From contig NC_136020.1 of assembly GCF_048128805.1 (NCBI RefSeq), positions 7,089,653 to 7,153,652 on the forward strand: 64,000 nt of DNA, given 5' to 3'. The stretch's first letter is position 1, and the number at the start of each line of letters is the position of its first letter. Of the stretch, positions 11,286-23,843 are shown piece after piece. Source of the stretch: Centroberyx gerrardi. Taxonomy: Eukaryota > Chordata > Actinopteri > Beryciformes > Berycidae. A program made the translations under genes and the position numbers. Under the pieces are notes generated by a model, which saw nothing but the letters and a program-made list of their open reading frames with translations, searched no databases and was not told the origin of the DNA.

Positions 11286-13950
11286 CACTATTGATATTCA
11301 GGCATAAAATCTCTACTTTAAATTCTTTTTGGCTTGTTCTTTTTTTAAATGCTAACCTATGAAATCCTAACAATAGTTGAAGAGTATGTGAACTACAGGT
11401 GCTGAGAGCTGCTGAGATTAATGACTTTGTGATGGACAATGATGTGCTGGAATCCCTTGGGTGCACAGAAGGCTGGCTCCCATATTGGATCCTATTTTAC
11501 CTCTCATGTTAATATTAAACTCCTTTGTCATCTGGTCCAAGCAGAGAACATCTCAGTTAATTGAAGGAGCACTGGGGTGCCGGGAAAACAGATTAGCTCC
11601 TTCCCTCCAGAGATGCGTGCTTACTGTACACTGCATGCCTTTTTATGAATGACTCGGCTATTTCCAGGGTCTGTTCTTGGCAAATAACGGAACAGAACGG
11701 CTCCCATTACCGTTAGCCTTACCGTCAACATCCTCCACAGTCAGCCTTTGAGTTATTTTCCGACCACATTTGAACTGAATTCTCAGCGTTGCATTTGAAG
11801 TAAAAAGAAAAAGAGGGCTTAGTAAACACATTGATAAAAGGAGGCTCTCTAAGAAATCTTGGTTGGAAGATTATTTCTTTTACAAAACGTGAAGGTTCAA
11901 CGTTGAGAAGAGTAGGCCATTAGTGTTAAAAATGCCTTACCACTGGTCACTGAACAGACGAATTCATCTGTATATCCAAATGGATTTTGGTTCTTTTTGT
12001 GTTAAAGAATCACATTTTCAAGCTGTAAACTTGAATTACTAGCAGCACTGTATTTTACCCATATTCCATCAGAAACAAGAAGGAAGCATTGGCTCTCATT
12101 TTACGACTATTGAGGATTTCATTCCAAACTAATTATTATCAAAAAAAAAAAAAAAAAAAAATCATAACTACAACCACATGACTCTTGAGGTCAAACACTT
12201 TTCTTGGTATTGAAAACAATCATTTTAAGGACAATATAATGATGTAATGATCACATCAAAATAGATCAAATAACCGTTATGAGACTTGGAAATTGTCTAT
12301 TCAATTCTGTTGACAGTTTAGAAATGCAATCAGCTGTTTGCTATTGTTGCCCAAGAGCTGAAGACCTCCACTATGGCTAAGGTGCATGACACCACCTGAT
12401 AGCCCTCTGTATGTTCTGCCAGTATGGTGGCAGACAGTCATCGATCCCTGCGGTTCATTTCTGGCTCGTCTCTCTTGGCCCTCTCCGTGCTCCCGGGCTT
12501 CTCTCTGCATCTTTTCAGCTGCCTGCCCCCCCTCTGGGCGCTGGACACTTTATTATCAGCCTCCTGACAATGAGGGAATAATTATGGGATGTCAGAGGTC
12601 CTCCGCGCCTGATGGACAGGCTATTTGCGGTGTGTTCCTTTCTTTATTAGCAGTCCATGACTCGCATTGGAGCCGTGCGGGAAGTGGAACGGAGCGACTC
12701 TTTCAGCGCTACAGGAATAGGGTTAGGGTTAGGGTTGACAGATGCTAGTGTCATGTCACAGTATGGAAATCAGTCGTCACATGAGGCTTGCCATGTAAAT
12801 CCCACATGCTCTTTGTGTGAAGTGCATGTAGATCGCATGTAATGTGCGCTTGTAGATGTCAACAAGTGAATCATCACATTTAGAGTCTAATGATCACTGA
12901 AAGATCATAGAATTCTTGTATATGGGTGAGAAAAGCGGGTTGAACCGGTGATCCTTTGCGGTGCACATAAGGCCAGGGAGTCGGACCTGTCAGTGAGAGG
13001 GATCCGGGAGCCTCGGGGACCCAGCCGCCGGGGCCCTCGTCTCATTAATTATCACCCTGTCAGGTGTGTTGCATAAGAAATAAAGAAATAACCTGGCAAC
13101 GTGATCTCCCTGACCTCATCAGCGGGGAGCTGAGTGATGAAACAAAACCGCCTCAACGTCTCGGGCCTCAGCTGCCGGCTAATGAAGGGATCACTCACTC
13201 TTCCACTCTTCCTCTTGGAACTGAACGAATCCTGTGGGCTTGACTTGACTTAGAAAGTTTGAATCTCCATCTCTTCTTCTTCACTCGACTCTCGTTGTCT
13301 GCTATAAGGTGACACTTGACAGGGTAAATTGTTCGTATTTTCTTTCCCTTCTCCTACAGGAATAGGACAAAGCTGTTGGAAAAGGGAGAACTGTGTAGGC
13401 AATGCATAAAAGAATATACAGTAAGCATGAAAGGAGGCAAAATTAGACAGCAAAGTGAAAAAAGAGGCAGTAGTCTGGCTTTATGTGTCCTCATGCATCC
13501 TTTTCAGGTTTGGGTGGCAACAGGTTTTGTAGTTCTCAGACTTCCTGCCCCCACTGACATTAATAACACAGTGAAGGGTCATTTGTCAGAGGGACATTTG
13601 TCTGCGGACTTGACATTTATCCCACAATGCTGTATGTTTGTGGAGGAATTGTGGTCAGTCTTTCGATTGCTTATCGATTGTCAGACGTTGACTCTGTGGA
13701 TGGTGTTCTGCAGTGTAGGCATCAAATAATGGCCCAGTGTGAGATCTACTTTGTGCCTCCTTACACACAGCTCACCATAGAGAACAGTCAATACAGTCTG
13801 TAGGAGTGGCAAGTGCCTCAAACTTTAGTTATGTGTTGTTTGCACTGCTGTAAGTCGCTGTGACCTGGGTGCCTCCACATCCATTGAAGTGCACCAACAG
13901 GTACACTCCCCCAATGGGCAGCGGTCTCTTAAATAAATAAATAAATAAAA
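11286..13950. other. Non-coding stretch, locally GC-rich
   Basis: Two patches, about 12,380-12,700 and 12,940-13,220, are GC-richer, non-repetitive and complex, unlike their AT-rich surroundings. The reading frames over them do not resemble proteins and lack splice context. They could be conserved non-coding elements. A poly-A run lies at about 12,140-12,160. Confidence 0.45.
12718..12737 (+). repeat. Short interstitial telomere-like tract
   Basis: The sequence reads TAGGGTTAGGGTTAGGGTTG, three tandem copies of the vertebrate telomere unit (TTAGGG) with partial units at the ends. Confidence 0.8.
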
Positions 13951-13954
13951 CGCT

Positions 13955-14345
13955 GTTACAAGGCTGTATAGGTACTTTGATGCTCCAAGGTTGCCATGGC
14001 CACTAAAATCACAATGCTGCATGGTAGGATGCTTAGGGACATTGTCCCTGGAGATTAAGCCAGACAGGAGAAACACTTCATGAAACCAGAATGACAACCC
14101 GCTCCATAATTAAAGCTTTCAACAGCATAATAATCTCCTTTTTAAGCGATCAGAGCAATATGTCTGTTCAACTCCACAGGAGTGGATGGAGAATATGTGA
14201 TTTGCTCCAAAAAGCATAGAAGACCTTGACAAGGTTGTAATTGACATGGTTGCCATGGCCACTACAATCCTAATGTTGCATGGTGGGGTACATAGGGACG
14301 CTATCCCCTTAGACTCAGTCGCATGGGAATACACCTTGTGAGAGT
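13955..14345. repeat. Pair of diverged direct repeats
   Basis: Two blocks about 258 bp apart share GGTTGCCATGGCCACTA, then AATCNNAATGNTGCATGG, then TAGGGAC and a CCCNTNGA-type phrase (about 13,989-14,060 and 14,247-14,320). The identity is visible by eye but imperfect. They may be a tandem duplication or two copies of one interspersed repeat. An (AAAT)n run at 13,932-13,950 flanks the first. Confidence 0.65.
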
Positions 14346-15860
14346 TGAAGGTTGGGGAACATGAGATTTGTGAGACCAGTTTACCATATATACCACCCAT
14401 TAAGCCAACTCTTCCATCCATACCAGCATGTATTCACAAGGGGGCTCTGGATCTGCTGTAGAGATACTGTAAATATCTGGTGGTAGTCTAATATACTGAA
14501 TTAACAGATCAAAGTTGTTTGTTTACTAAAAGTCTGAGCCCTACTTATTTAATCGGGGCATACTAAGCTGATAAAATAACATAATAAAGTCTGAATATGT
14601 TGTGTAGTGTGATGTGTCTCACCACCAGCCAAAGGGGATTTTTATTCCAGGATTCCAACGCTGGCCTATGGAAAAGTAATGTGATATTTTCCAGATCTCC
14701 AGTTTTGGAATTGGACAGAATTTCCAGAATTTTTTGGTAAACCCCCCCCCCCAAAAAAAAAACATTCACTTTTGTACACATGATTAAGCCTCCACACACT
14801 GTAATGTTTGTCATAGTGAAGAATATTCTTCAGCTATAGAGTGATAGCTTTGTTGCAGGCTGCTATGCCAATTATTGCTTTATCACTTCTATGCAAGGTA
14901 AGTTGTGAAGGTTGTTTTTTCCCTGGTGTTGCAGTCAGGAAAGATGACTTCATGTGTCCAAGTGTAATCAGAAAAGCCCTGAGTTTGGTTGTGCACTACC
15001 CACAGCTATCTTACTACTAGATAGTACACTTACTGTGAGAATGTGTTCAGGTAAACAAGTTACAGAAGTCTCCAAACCACAGGCAAACTGCTAAAAGCTG
15101 TCTTGGTAGACACAGGACAGAGGGAGCAAGTCACATACAATGCCAAAGTGATGCTACAGTGGACACACAGATAGAGATCAATTCTTTCCCAATAGCCTTT
15201 TCATTTAATTTTCAGATACGTTTCAGTGTGTGTCTGCTGTCATTAAGCATACACTGACAGGTTTCCACATCACAGCGAAGTCAAGCACTATGCAATGTAC
15301 TTTGTCAAGACACATTCCCTTCAGATCTCCCTATAAGATCAGTCTGTGCTCCAGGGAATGTCCATAACGTACATACTCCATGCAGCGGTTATGTTATTAG
15401 ACAAAGTTAGGACTCTCTCTCAAAGGCAACCTGCTTTGTCCCTGCTCTCCAAAGATCATGAGAACAACTCTACCGCCACCTGCTGGTGGATCTGACAAAG
15501 ACAACACATTTCTGTCTCACTGTTTCAGACCACACATCACCCTCGGTTGCAGACGAGTTAGAGATGATTTTGAAGCTTTTGGACAATTGATGTGGATTGT
15601 GCAAAATAAAGTCAACATCAGGAAGATGTTCCTAATATTTTGCACATTCATTGTATTTTTGTTTATTGGTGAGATGGTGATTACTCACAGACCTTTTAAT
15701 CACATCACTACATGTTTTATCACATCACATCACTGATTGGTAATGTTCAAACCTGTTTGCTGCTGCTATCAGATATCCAGCAGACACAAACTGATCCACA
15801 ACTTGATAAACTGGAACAGTTGCAACAAACAGGCACTGTTTATTACTATAAAGCTGAGCA
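14346..15860. other. Non-coding stretch, no gene recognised
   Basis: AT-rich sequence with a C12/A9 homopolymer junction at about 14,743-14,762. No exon-like open frame. Confidence 0.55.
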
Positions 15861-15869
15861 TTACCATAA

Positions 15870-15907
15870 AGCTGTGCATGCTGGGTCAATGCCCAGCATG
15901 CACAGCT
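15870..15907. repeat. Perfect 16-bp inverted repeat with 6-nt loop
   Basis: Arm AGCTGTGCATGCTGGG (15,870-15,885) is followed by the loop TCAATG and then by the exact reverse complement CCCAGCATGCACAGCT (15,892-15,907). Transcribed, it would form a very stable hairpin. It is shorter than a typical microRNA precursor stem (about 30 pairs), and the flanks do not extend the pairing. Confidence 0.9.
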
Positions 15908-16359
15908 GGAAATAACAAAATGGACTCGCAGCAAAAGTAGTTTTTTGGTGGCTGCTATTTTATTTTCGAAATCAAGCAGCGCAGAGCTACTTTAACGCAG
16001 TGGCAGAATGAAGAGGACAAATAGTGCATCTGGCCTTGCTGTTTGAATTTATTAGCAAAACGTTCTTGTATACATCACTTTCACCGTCAGTTGTTGGCAC
16101 TGCTGCCATGCTCTCTGCCTCCCAAACATCGTATCTAAGCAACATGGGTATCAGAAAACTTCCACATTCCCAGTAGTAGGGTATTTAACACTTCCTTGGG
16201 TCTAATGGTCATATAACTCGCAACTACGATAGCACTTGAAGACAGCATGAAGCAAGGTCAATGTAATGTAATTAAAAAGGAAAAGGAAATCATTGCAATC
16301 CTAGGCTACTGATTACATTTCAGTCATAAAGTCAACTTTTCAACGTATTGGAGAAGCTA

Positions 16360-16520
16360 CGAGGTTTGTGATTGGTTGAGCGCATGCGCAGTGTCAAGCC
16401 AGCGTAATAACAAATAGCACTTCCGGTCAGAACTTTCGAAATAAAACGCCTACGTAGATAGTGGATACATTTACGACCTAAATGATTGCCAATATCTACG
16501 TAGGCGTTTTTTGCGGTGGC
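16360..16520. promoter_or_regulatory. Candidate CpG-type promoter with CCAAT, NRF1 and ETS motifs
   Basis: Within 60 bp lie an ATTGG (inverted CCAAT) at 16,371-16,375, the NRF1 consensus GCGCATGCGCA at 16,380-16,390, and ACTTCCGGT (an ETS/GABP site on the minus strand) at 16,419-16,427. This combination is characteristic of TATA-less vertebrate housekeeping promoters. The nearest downstream gene on the plus strand is the liprin-beta gene, whose first coding exon is preceded by a splice acceptor and so needs an upstream exon. An inverted repeat at 16,443-16,510 lies immediately downstream. Assignment to that gene and the direction of transcription are inferred. Confidence 0.45.
16443..16510. 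repeat. Perfect 18-bp inverted repeat, 32-bp loop
   Basis: Arm AAAACGCCTACGTAGATA (16,443-16,460) is mirrored exactly by TATCTACGTAGGCGTTTT (16,493-16,510). Each arm also contains the short palindrome TACGTA. It could be the two ends of a tiny MITE or a regulatory palindrome beside the candidate promoter. Confidence 0.9.
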
Positions 16521-16899
16521 CAGTCTGTGTGTGATAAAAAATAGTAACAAATAGATTGAGCTAACAAATCTATTTTTTGCATAACAGGTTAGTAATTTAC
16601 AAGTTTGTCCAAACAGAGCTTTCTCACAATGTAATTGCACTGGCTAATATGTGACAAAAATATATTTTGCTGGCGAATATTTTAGTGTCAACTACATTGA
16701 GCTAGCATAGCGGTTTTGCCTAGCTGATGTAGAATTGATTAAGTTTGGGAAATGCTAACAAAACACCCCCCTCCCCCAACTGAGTCATTTTACGCTTTTA
16801 TTTTTAAGGCCAAATCGTCCAACTTCCCAAGTATTCTGGCTGCAACTGTTTAACTTAACGCTGCTGTATTCCTCTCTAGTTGGAAATGGGAAATTCAAT

Positions 16900-17027
16900 T
16901 GACTGAGAAATTCAATGGAAAGGTGAACGCCAGCGATGAAGCTCCGCTGAAAAGTGCAGCAGTGTTTGGAGTACGGCTGCTGGAAACTGCAGGGTCCCGA
17001 CTGGTACAAAGTCTGTGGTGGAAAACG
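16900..17027 (+). other. Candidate non-coding first exon of the liprin-beta gene
   Basis: The GC-richer stretch ends in GAAAACG followed by GTAAGGG at 17,028, a good donor. No splice-compatible coding frame is seen. It lies about 0.5 kb downstream of the NRF1/CCAAT cluster. The 5' boundary is not determinable from sequence, so the start given is a guess. Confidence 0.25.
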
Positions 17028-19908
17028 GTAAGGGTGCCGAAGTTTCAATAAACTTTTTGTTGTTTTTAGACCATGAGCAGAGCTACTGTTTGGTAATGTT
17101 ATCCAAGGGTCGTAACGTTAGTAGAAAGGAGGAAAAAAACCTAACCTAAAAAACGCTATAATATTCCTACAGGAACTTTATAATGTGTGTGTGTTACTCA
17201 AGAGAGTTTACTTGTCGTTAAAGTTTAAGAGTTTAAGAGTTTAGTGACCATATTGTACTTTATGTTTTTGTTTTCTCTCCTACGGTATCACCATCATATT
17301 CCTATAGTTTTCCTGCTCTGTTGGGACTTGTAGCGTTGCTGTGATATTTGTGTAGAATCACTTTAAAATCTGTCATTGGACAAACTATACTGCCCTACAA
17401 AGGGAAACAGCATGAACTGCTTTTTGTGTATTGTAAAGGTCAAACTTCATGACTAGTACTTAGATTATATAACAGCAGAAAATGTACCCATAAATGCTAC
17501 TAAACGATGTACTATCCCCCTCTGTACCAGAAATGCATGAGAGTGACAATTTGCAGTCATTTTTCTCATTCACTCATTCTCATTTTTTTTTATCATTCAC
17601 TATTGAAATTGTTAAAGTTAACAATTCATGTGCCCAGCCATCAGCTGCCATTGGCATTTAGAATTTTTTTGCAGCACTGATTAAATGTTTAAATGACCAC
17701 CTTTTATGTGATGTACACCTCTTTCATTTAATCAGAGCTGACTTTTTGACTCATGTCTATTAATGTAGATAATGCAAAAGATGAATCACAGTGGTACGCC
17801 TCCATTCAGATTCAGTTTGGAAAAGGTAGTCGCAGCCCAAACAAAGTTCAAAGATGCTTGTGTGAGCCAGGGCTTTAAAACCGATGTCAGCTTCTTTCAC
17901 TGTCATTCCCTCACTTCTGCAGCCTTTTGTTTGGGTAAACCTGTGTAGTACAGCGCTGTTCAGGCAAGACCTCCCTCCTGAGGCATTGTCTGACCCGCTG
18001 GCAGCCCTCCACCGTACGTCTGATGCTGTCTTGGCTTCCGGGCAGAGAGCTGAAAGCACAACAAAGGATTTTTTTCCCCCCCTGACAATAACCATATTTG
18101 TATCTCACCGCACTCGCACCACTAATGGTCAGCAGCTGAGAAAGGCCACGCTGTAGCACACCTGATTGCAGCCATATCTGATGTTACAGTCGATGTTAAT
18201 GTTAATGGTGTAATAAAACAACACTACACCACGCTACTGCATTGCTTAATGATGGTTTAGGTGTTAAAGAGACACAAATCAATAGCTGCAATCTGTAAAT
18301 GCTGAAGGTTTTGTTTCCTCAGGCAACAGACGCACTCATTTGTTTGTTGCTGAGGTAAAGAGGAGCCAATAGAGGAGGCAAAGTCCATTAATAGGGCCTG
18401 GTTTATATTAGCAGCAAACTTGGCCGGCAGTAAATCAACGTATTCCATGGAGTTATACTGGACAGACCCCAAAGATCTCTTGCATTTTAGCTTTTTACAT
18501 TTCTGTTCTTGAAGCCATGTGTTCAGAGATTGACTGACTGGGTCCTTTCTGTACTCCAGTGGGAAACCTCCCTTTTCTAGGCATTTGCATTCCTTACATT
18601 CTTTGCATGATACTACTGTGGTGGTGTATTTTGAAAGGTGGGAGGTGTCACGTCAAGTCACACATGATCTATTGGGATGCTGACATGCTTCTGTAATGAA
18701 ATGAATATTTAACTTGATTTGAAACATTTCCATTTCACTGGGCCACAAATTGTAGGCTCAATTTTTAGATTTTTTTTTTTTAGATTAGCCATATAAATTC
18801 CAACCTAAATTGAGAATACTCCAATGTACTTTCTGTCCCGACAGAACAAGCAGTCTTCGAAATCTCAACTTTTATTGCTGTTAGTGCACTTAATGCTGGA
18901 ATTGCTGGGAAAAGGCAAAAGGGGCAGCTTGTGACCGAAAGGAAGGCATTTCTGCAGAATCGGCCAGGAAATGCTTCCTGACAGAACAAAGCGAAGGTCA
19001 TCCTGAGTGTGGGGATGCCTCTGCTTCAGTCTTGTTTACCCCTTCGAGTCTATACAGCTCATTCACTTTAGGCACCAAGAGCATTCAAGCAAAGCTAAAT
19101 GAAACTTCAAAATATATAACTCATTCTCCTATATGCTGCAACCTAAGTTTACAGCAGCAAATCTGACGTTATACCTTGAATATATGACCGGCGTCAGTCC
19201 TCAGAATGCAGTGGTTCTTAAGAGCTTGATAACAAAAGCAATAAGAGGCAGATCATCTTGCCACGTTCTGCTGGCTCGCTGCGAGGTTACTCAGTTCCTC
19301 CAGCCCCTTTCCACCATAAGTTCCCCTTTTTTTTTCCCCTCTCCAGTGTGATTTTTTCACTGTGATTTAGTCGGGCCACGTGGAAAAACTGCAGTACCTT
19401 GGGATCAGTATCGCTTTGCTACCATGTGAGTCTCTAGAAGACAAAGAGTTGTTTGTGTGCGTGGTGTCTCCGTGTGGCCGCCACTACTGCAGTGAGAAAT
19501 AAAGCGCTGGTCTTTAGACCGGGCTGACGTCTCTGTCAAACAGCCTGACCTCACGGCAGCCGAGACAAAAAGTCCACTGGACCGTCTCGCAAAGGGAAGT
19601 GTAAACAAAGGCATAGTGTTTGTCCAGAGGTTGGATGTCAGTTGGGATTGACTTCCACAAGTCCATGTCACACTATCCGCCTCCATTTGTTCCTCAATTA
19701 TTTTTGTAACTGCTTCTTTTAGTGCCACTACTCTTCACTAATGGCATGAAGTAATCTGCTCGTCTTGATGAAAGTTTTACAGAACAGCAAATAGAATACT
19801 GTCAAGTAAATGCGAGTCAAGCGTGTGCGGCAGCTCGCTTCTGAAAGGCACATCTGTACCACAGCTGGAACTAGGTTATTGGAGCACTAGTGTGTGAGGC
19901 ACCGGCAG

Positions 19909-19973
<65 letters not shown>

Positions 19974-22900
19974 TGTGTGAGAGAGAGAGAGAGAGAGACC
20001 GACCACTCACCATCGGGTCAAGCAATCCAAGCCTATTTTCTTTTCAAATGCGTTGTCCTTCCCCCTCCATATCTCCACATCTGGTCGATGTCAAACCACC
20101 TCACTCCGTTAGAAAAGCCAAGTTTGATGCCCAGAGAGTTGTTGGTCTTTCTATGAAATATACCTAAAAAAATATTGATTCTGCCAGGAGCAGAAGAGCC
20201 ATGCATATAAACGAGGTGTCTCCATAATGTGTTTTGGTGAATTCTGTTTGAAGAAACCCTGTGCAGCTTGCTTGTCTTCACTTAAAAGAGCATTTTTTTT
20301 TACAATCACAGCTCCTTAATGTCTTTTGTTTGAGGCTTGATGCCCTAACTGCCTGGTGTGCTGGCTCCTTTCCCCTTCTCAATTTTGATGGTGTTTTTGA
20401 ATTATGCTTTTGAGGCAGCGCACCCAAAGTAATCACTAGTGCTCTAGTCGACACTGGCACAGTATCAAACGTTTGTGTTCACAGTTTTAGAATATGTAGC
20501 ACGTATTTCCCTATGTGCTACTTGGCTCGGTAAGATATAGTGCCTACAAAACCTTGCTAATCTGAACCCAACAAATGGAGACCAGTGAAATCTTGGGATG
20601 ATGGAAATAAATGTGCAAGTCATTTTCATAATATGAAGTGTGTGCATACATTAAAAGTGCGCCTGCATGTTCCAAAATGCACGTTAAAGTTGAGTTGAAA
20701 GGCTCCAGCTGTTGCACACAATTAGTAGGATATACTGTATTTTGACCTTGCGGCATGTTTTGTTTGGTATGGCATATTGTGCATATTTGTGGCATATTAT
20801 TTGTCCGTTCAGTTAGTTGACTGGTCAATTCGGATGTCTGAGTTTACACTGAATAAACTCCTAGTCTTGAAAAAAGAGTAAGAAAGGAGCGCTTCTTGGA
20901 TCTGAGGTAGTAGAGGACAGCAAATTCATACCTTTACTTCCTCTTATGTACCTTAAGTGACTGGCAAGGAATAGTCCCTAGTATATTTTTTTTAAACTCG
21001 GAGTAGGATTTGGTGTGAGGGACGGAGGGCAGGGGGTCAGAGGTCGGTGGGGATGTCAGTACCAGGCACCAGTGTTTGTTTTCGGGGAGAACTAACCTGC
21101 TCAGGAATGTGCGCAGCGCTCACTCCCACACTGTGGCATTATCAGTCGTCATTACAGACACTACTTCACATGGCTGAAGAGATGGGCCCTAATCGGCGGG
21201 CTTCTCTCTGGAGGTTGTGGTCAGAAAATTCTTTACGGATGACCTGCTAGTCACTGATGCAAAAGAAACGGAAAATTTCTCGGCTCAGCCCGGCGTTTTA
21301 AAGGCTCTGGTTTTGTGAGACTGAAGAATGAACGGGACTTACGTGGCACGACGTTTCAATACCATTTTGTGCCTCATGTCCAGCACAAGATTTCATTAGT
21401 GTTTGTTTCAAAGAGAACAATATGTGCACATGTACTTGCTAATTAGATTTTTGCATAAGTAAATTTAACCAGAAACTCTGAACCACATGTTGACTGTTAA
21501 GATTCTCTGTTTTGTATTGAATGGGAGTGCTCATGAAACTTATTATACACAGTCAATTGATGTTTGACTTATAACAGAGAGAGATAACAGAGAGGAGAAC
21601 AGGAGAGGACAAACTGGATAGAGAATAATTTGTGTTAATGTTAACATACTGTGATCTGTTTTGTCTTAAAACCTCCTCATACTACTCTCATCTACACCTG
21701 GGTTTACACTGTGACCAGAAGACTGTACAGGATAGCCTTCAATTGTTCAGTAGAGCTGATCAGTGGTGTTCCTCTTTACCCATGCTATTTGTTGGTTTCA
21801 GCTATCACATGGAGAGAAAATATTTGGATTCTCTCTCAAAAAAAAAAAAAAATAAATCTGCGGCTTTTGGAAAATGGACAAGGTTTAGGTTTCTCCCACA
21901 GGGTGAAACAGGCAGCTGACCAAATACAGCTTCCACCCTGGTGTGAGTGAGGGATGGTTTTCCATCATACTACGGAAATACCTGTGGAAGAAAACGTATT
22001 ACTACTAAGACGTATCCCTGTGGCACTCCTCCTCCCTCAGTCCCCGTGGGAACTGTAACATTTAATTGGCAAGCAAAGTTGTCTTATGTTCAAATCTGCA
22101 GTATTTTCGGGCATGATCATGAACAATGGGTCTGTTTTGTGCAGCTTTTAAAGGACATGAGCTCCATTCAGTACAGGTCAGCGTTCAGCTCAATAATGCA
22201 GGGATTGTTTCATGTGTGCATATACGTAACCGAGATGCAATTCATAGCAATCACAATGATATGTTTATGGGGTAGTGTAAATACATGGCAGTGTGAGCAC
22301 GGCTACATTATGGAAGAAGCCTTCCCCACTGTTGACCTGTGAGTGTGTAATTGAAACAGGGCAATGGAGCACTTAAAGGCCCTTGTGTTAACAGCGGAGC
22401 CCCCCCCCCCTCCAAGCTCCAAGCTTAATTATGCTCTTAATGCCCATTTTTTACCCTGCTGGGTGTGACACTGTGACCCTAGAGAGGGAGGAAATGAAGC
22501 AAAGCCAGCAGTATTTCACCCAAGTCCCTGCCCCCCTACCGTGGGACTTGCTTCTCTGAACAAGTAGAGCCTCTGTTAGTATGTTGTTAGTTTGTTTGAG
22601 GCTTTTTCTGAGGACCAAGCAACGTGTGCAGGGCATTTAAGCAGCAACTCTAGCCACTGTGTTTCCCAAGCTGGATCTTATTTGAGGTGATAAATGTTGT
22701 GTTGTCAATTTTATGTAAAGGAGAAACATGTGATAACGGTTTGAATCCAGCAGTCAGAGGGATACTGTCCAGCTTTGTTGTGGAAGTTTGAGATGCCGTG
22801 CATGCCAGTACTACAGGGCCCGAGACCCCTGGGAGAATAGTGCCATTATTCCAGATAGGAGCCCACCCTCAGCACCCGTGACTGCCTTGCCGCCGGAAAT

Positions 22901-23843
22901 AAGGCCTGGGTAATAGGTTGGGGCAGCAGTCCCAGAAGCCACTTTGTTGTTTTGTCTGTCAGAGAGCCAGTTTCTGTGACACACATTGACTCCAAGCCTA
23001 ATTTGTTTCAGTAGACATTTTAAAAAGGAAGAATGAAAGCTTGCACAATAACGCGATTAGCGATAACGCAATTATGATTTGTCCAATTGGAAATGGGAAA
23101 ACATGCAGGCTGGCTTTGTGATTTCAGGCTGATGCTTGCACAGCAGCAGGGCCATAGGGATTATAAACTAACTTAGACTTGCACCTAGAGTCATGGGCAT
23201 CTGCCATGACAAAAATGAAAGATCATTGGAGAGGTCTATACAGTCAGTTACTATGAACTCCAAACTGTAGCTGTCATTTTATCCTTTCCACAAATACCCC
23301 ATGTTGTTTTGTTCTTTTTAAACAGACTGAAGCCACAATGCCCCAGAAACCAGATGATTAGATTAAAAGTTCCTGTTTGACGTCTTTATGAAAGCCTGCC
23401 CCTACTTAAACAGATGGAGGCAAAATCATTTTCTCTCTGTTGTGCATTTTGGAGAGGGGATGGGACGCTACTTGTTTACACACAGCATGACCAATCAACT
23501 CATTTCTCAACCTACTCGTTGGAGGTTGTAGTTCTCTTTTCCAGCTTTGATTCACGTGTTTTATATTTACAGAAATTCAAGAATTCCTTCCCATCAAGTT
23601 TCACTACAATGCCACTATTTGACTTTGAGAATAGTTTGAATCTGTGTGGAAAATGACCTGACTTAAGCTTGTGAAGGGATGCTGTCATCATTGGGGTGTT
23701 GGGTGGTCTCTACAATGATTAGATTTTCAGAAGGCTTGCTCATTTCATAACTGCCTAGGATTGGTAGAGGCCTTATGGATCTCTCCTCTCCTCTCCCCCC
23801 CGTCTCCTCTCCTCTTAACACTCTTCTCCTTTTTCTCTGTCAG
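17028..23843. other. Presumed 5' intron of the liprin-beta gene
   Basis: No coding exon is recognised. It contains a long GT tract followed by GA repeats (19,908-19,998), homopolymer runs near 21,840 and 22,400, and complex non-repetitive patches such as 22,340-22,640. If the first exon at about 17.0 kb is wrong, this is simply intergenic. Confidence 0.4.
19908..19998. repeat. (GT)n followed by (GA)n compound microsatellite
   Basis: About 65 bases of GT repeats pass through GAGTGTG into about 20 bases of GA repeats. Confidence 0.95.

Noticed and set aside
12386..12748. 120-codon plus-strand reading frame in a GC-richer patch
   Set aside because: No recognisable domain. It ends in the telomere-like tract, and a partly overlapping frame is equally open. 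It looks like a chance frame in non-coding sequence.
13376..13729. 117-codon plus-strand reading frame
   Set aside because: No similarity to known proteins, no splice sites bounding it, and ordinary codon composition for random sequence.
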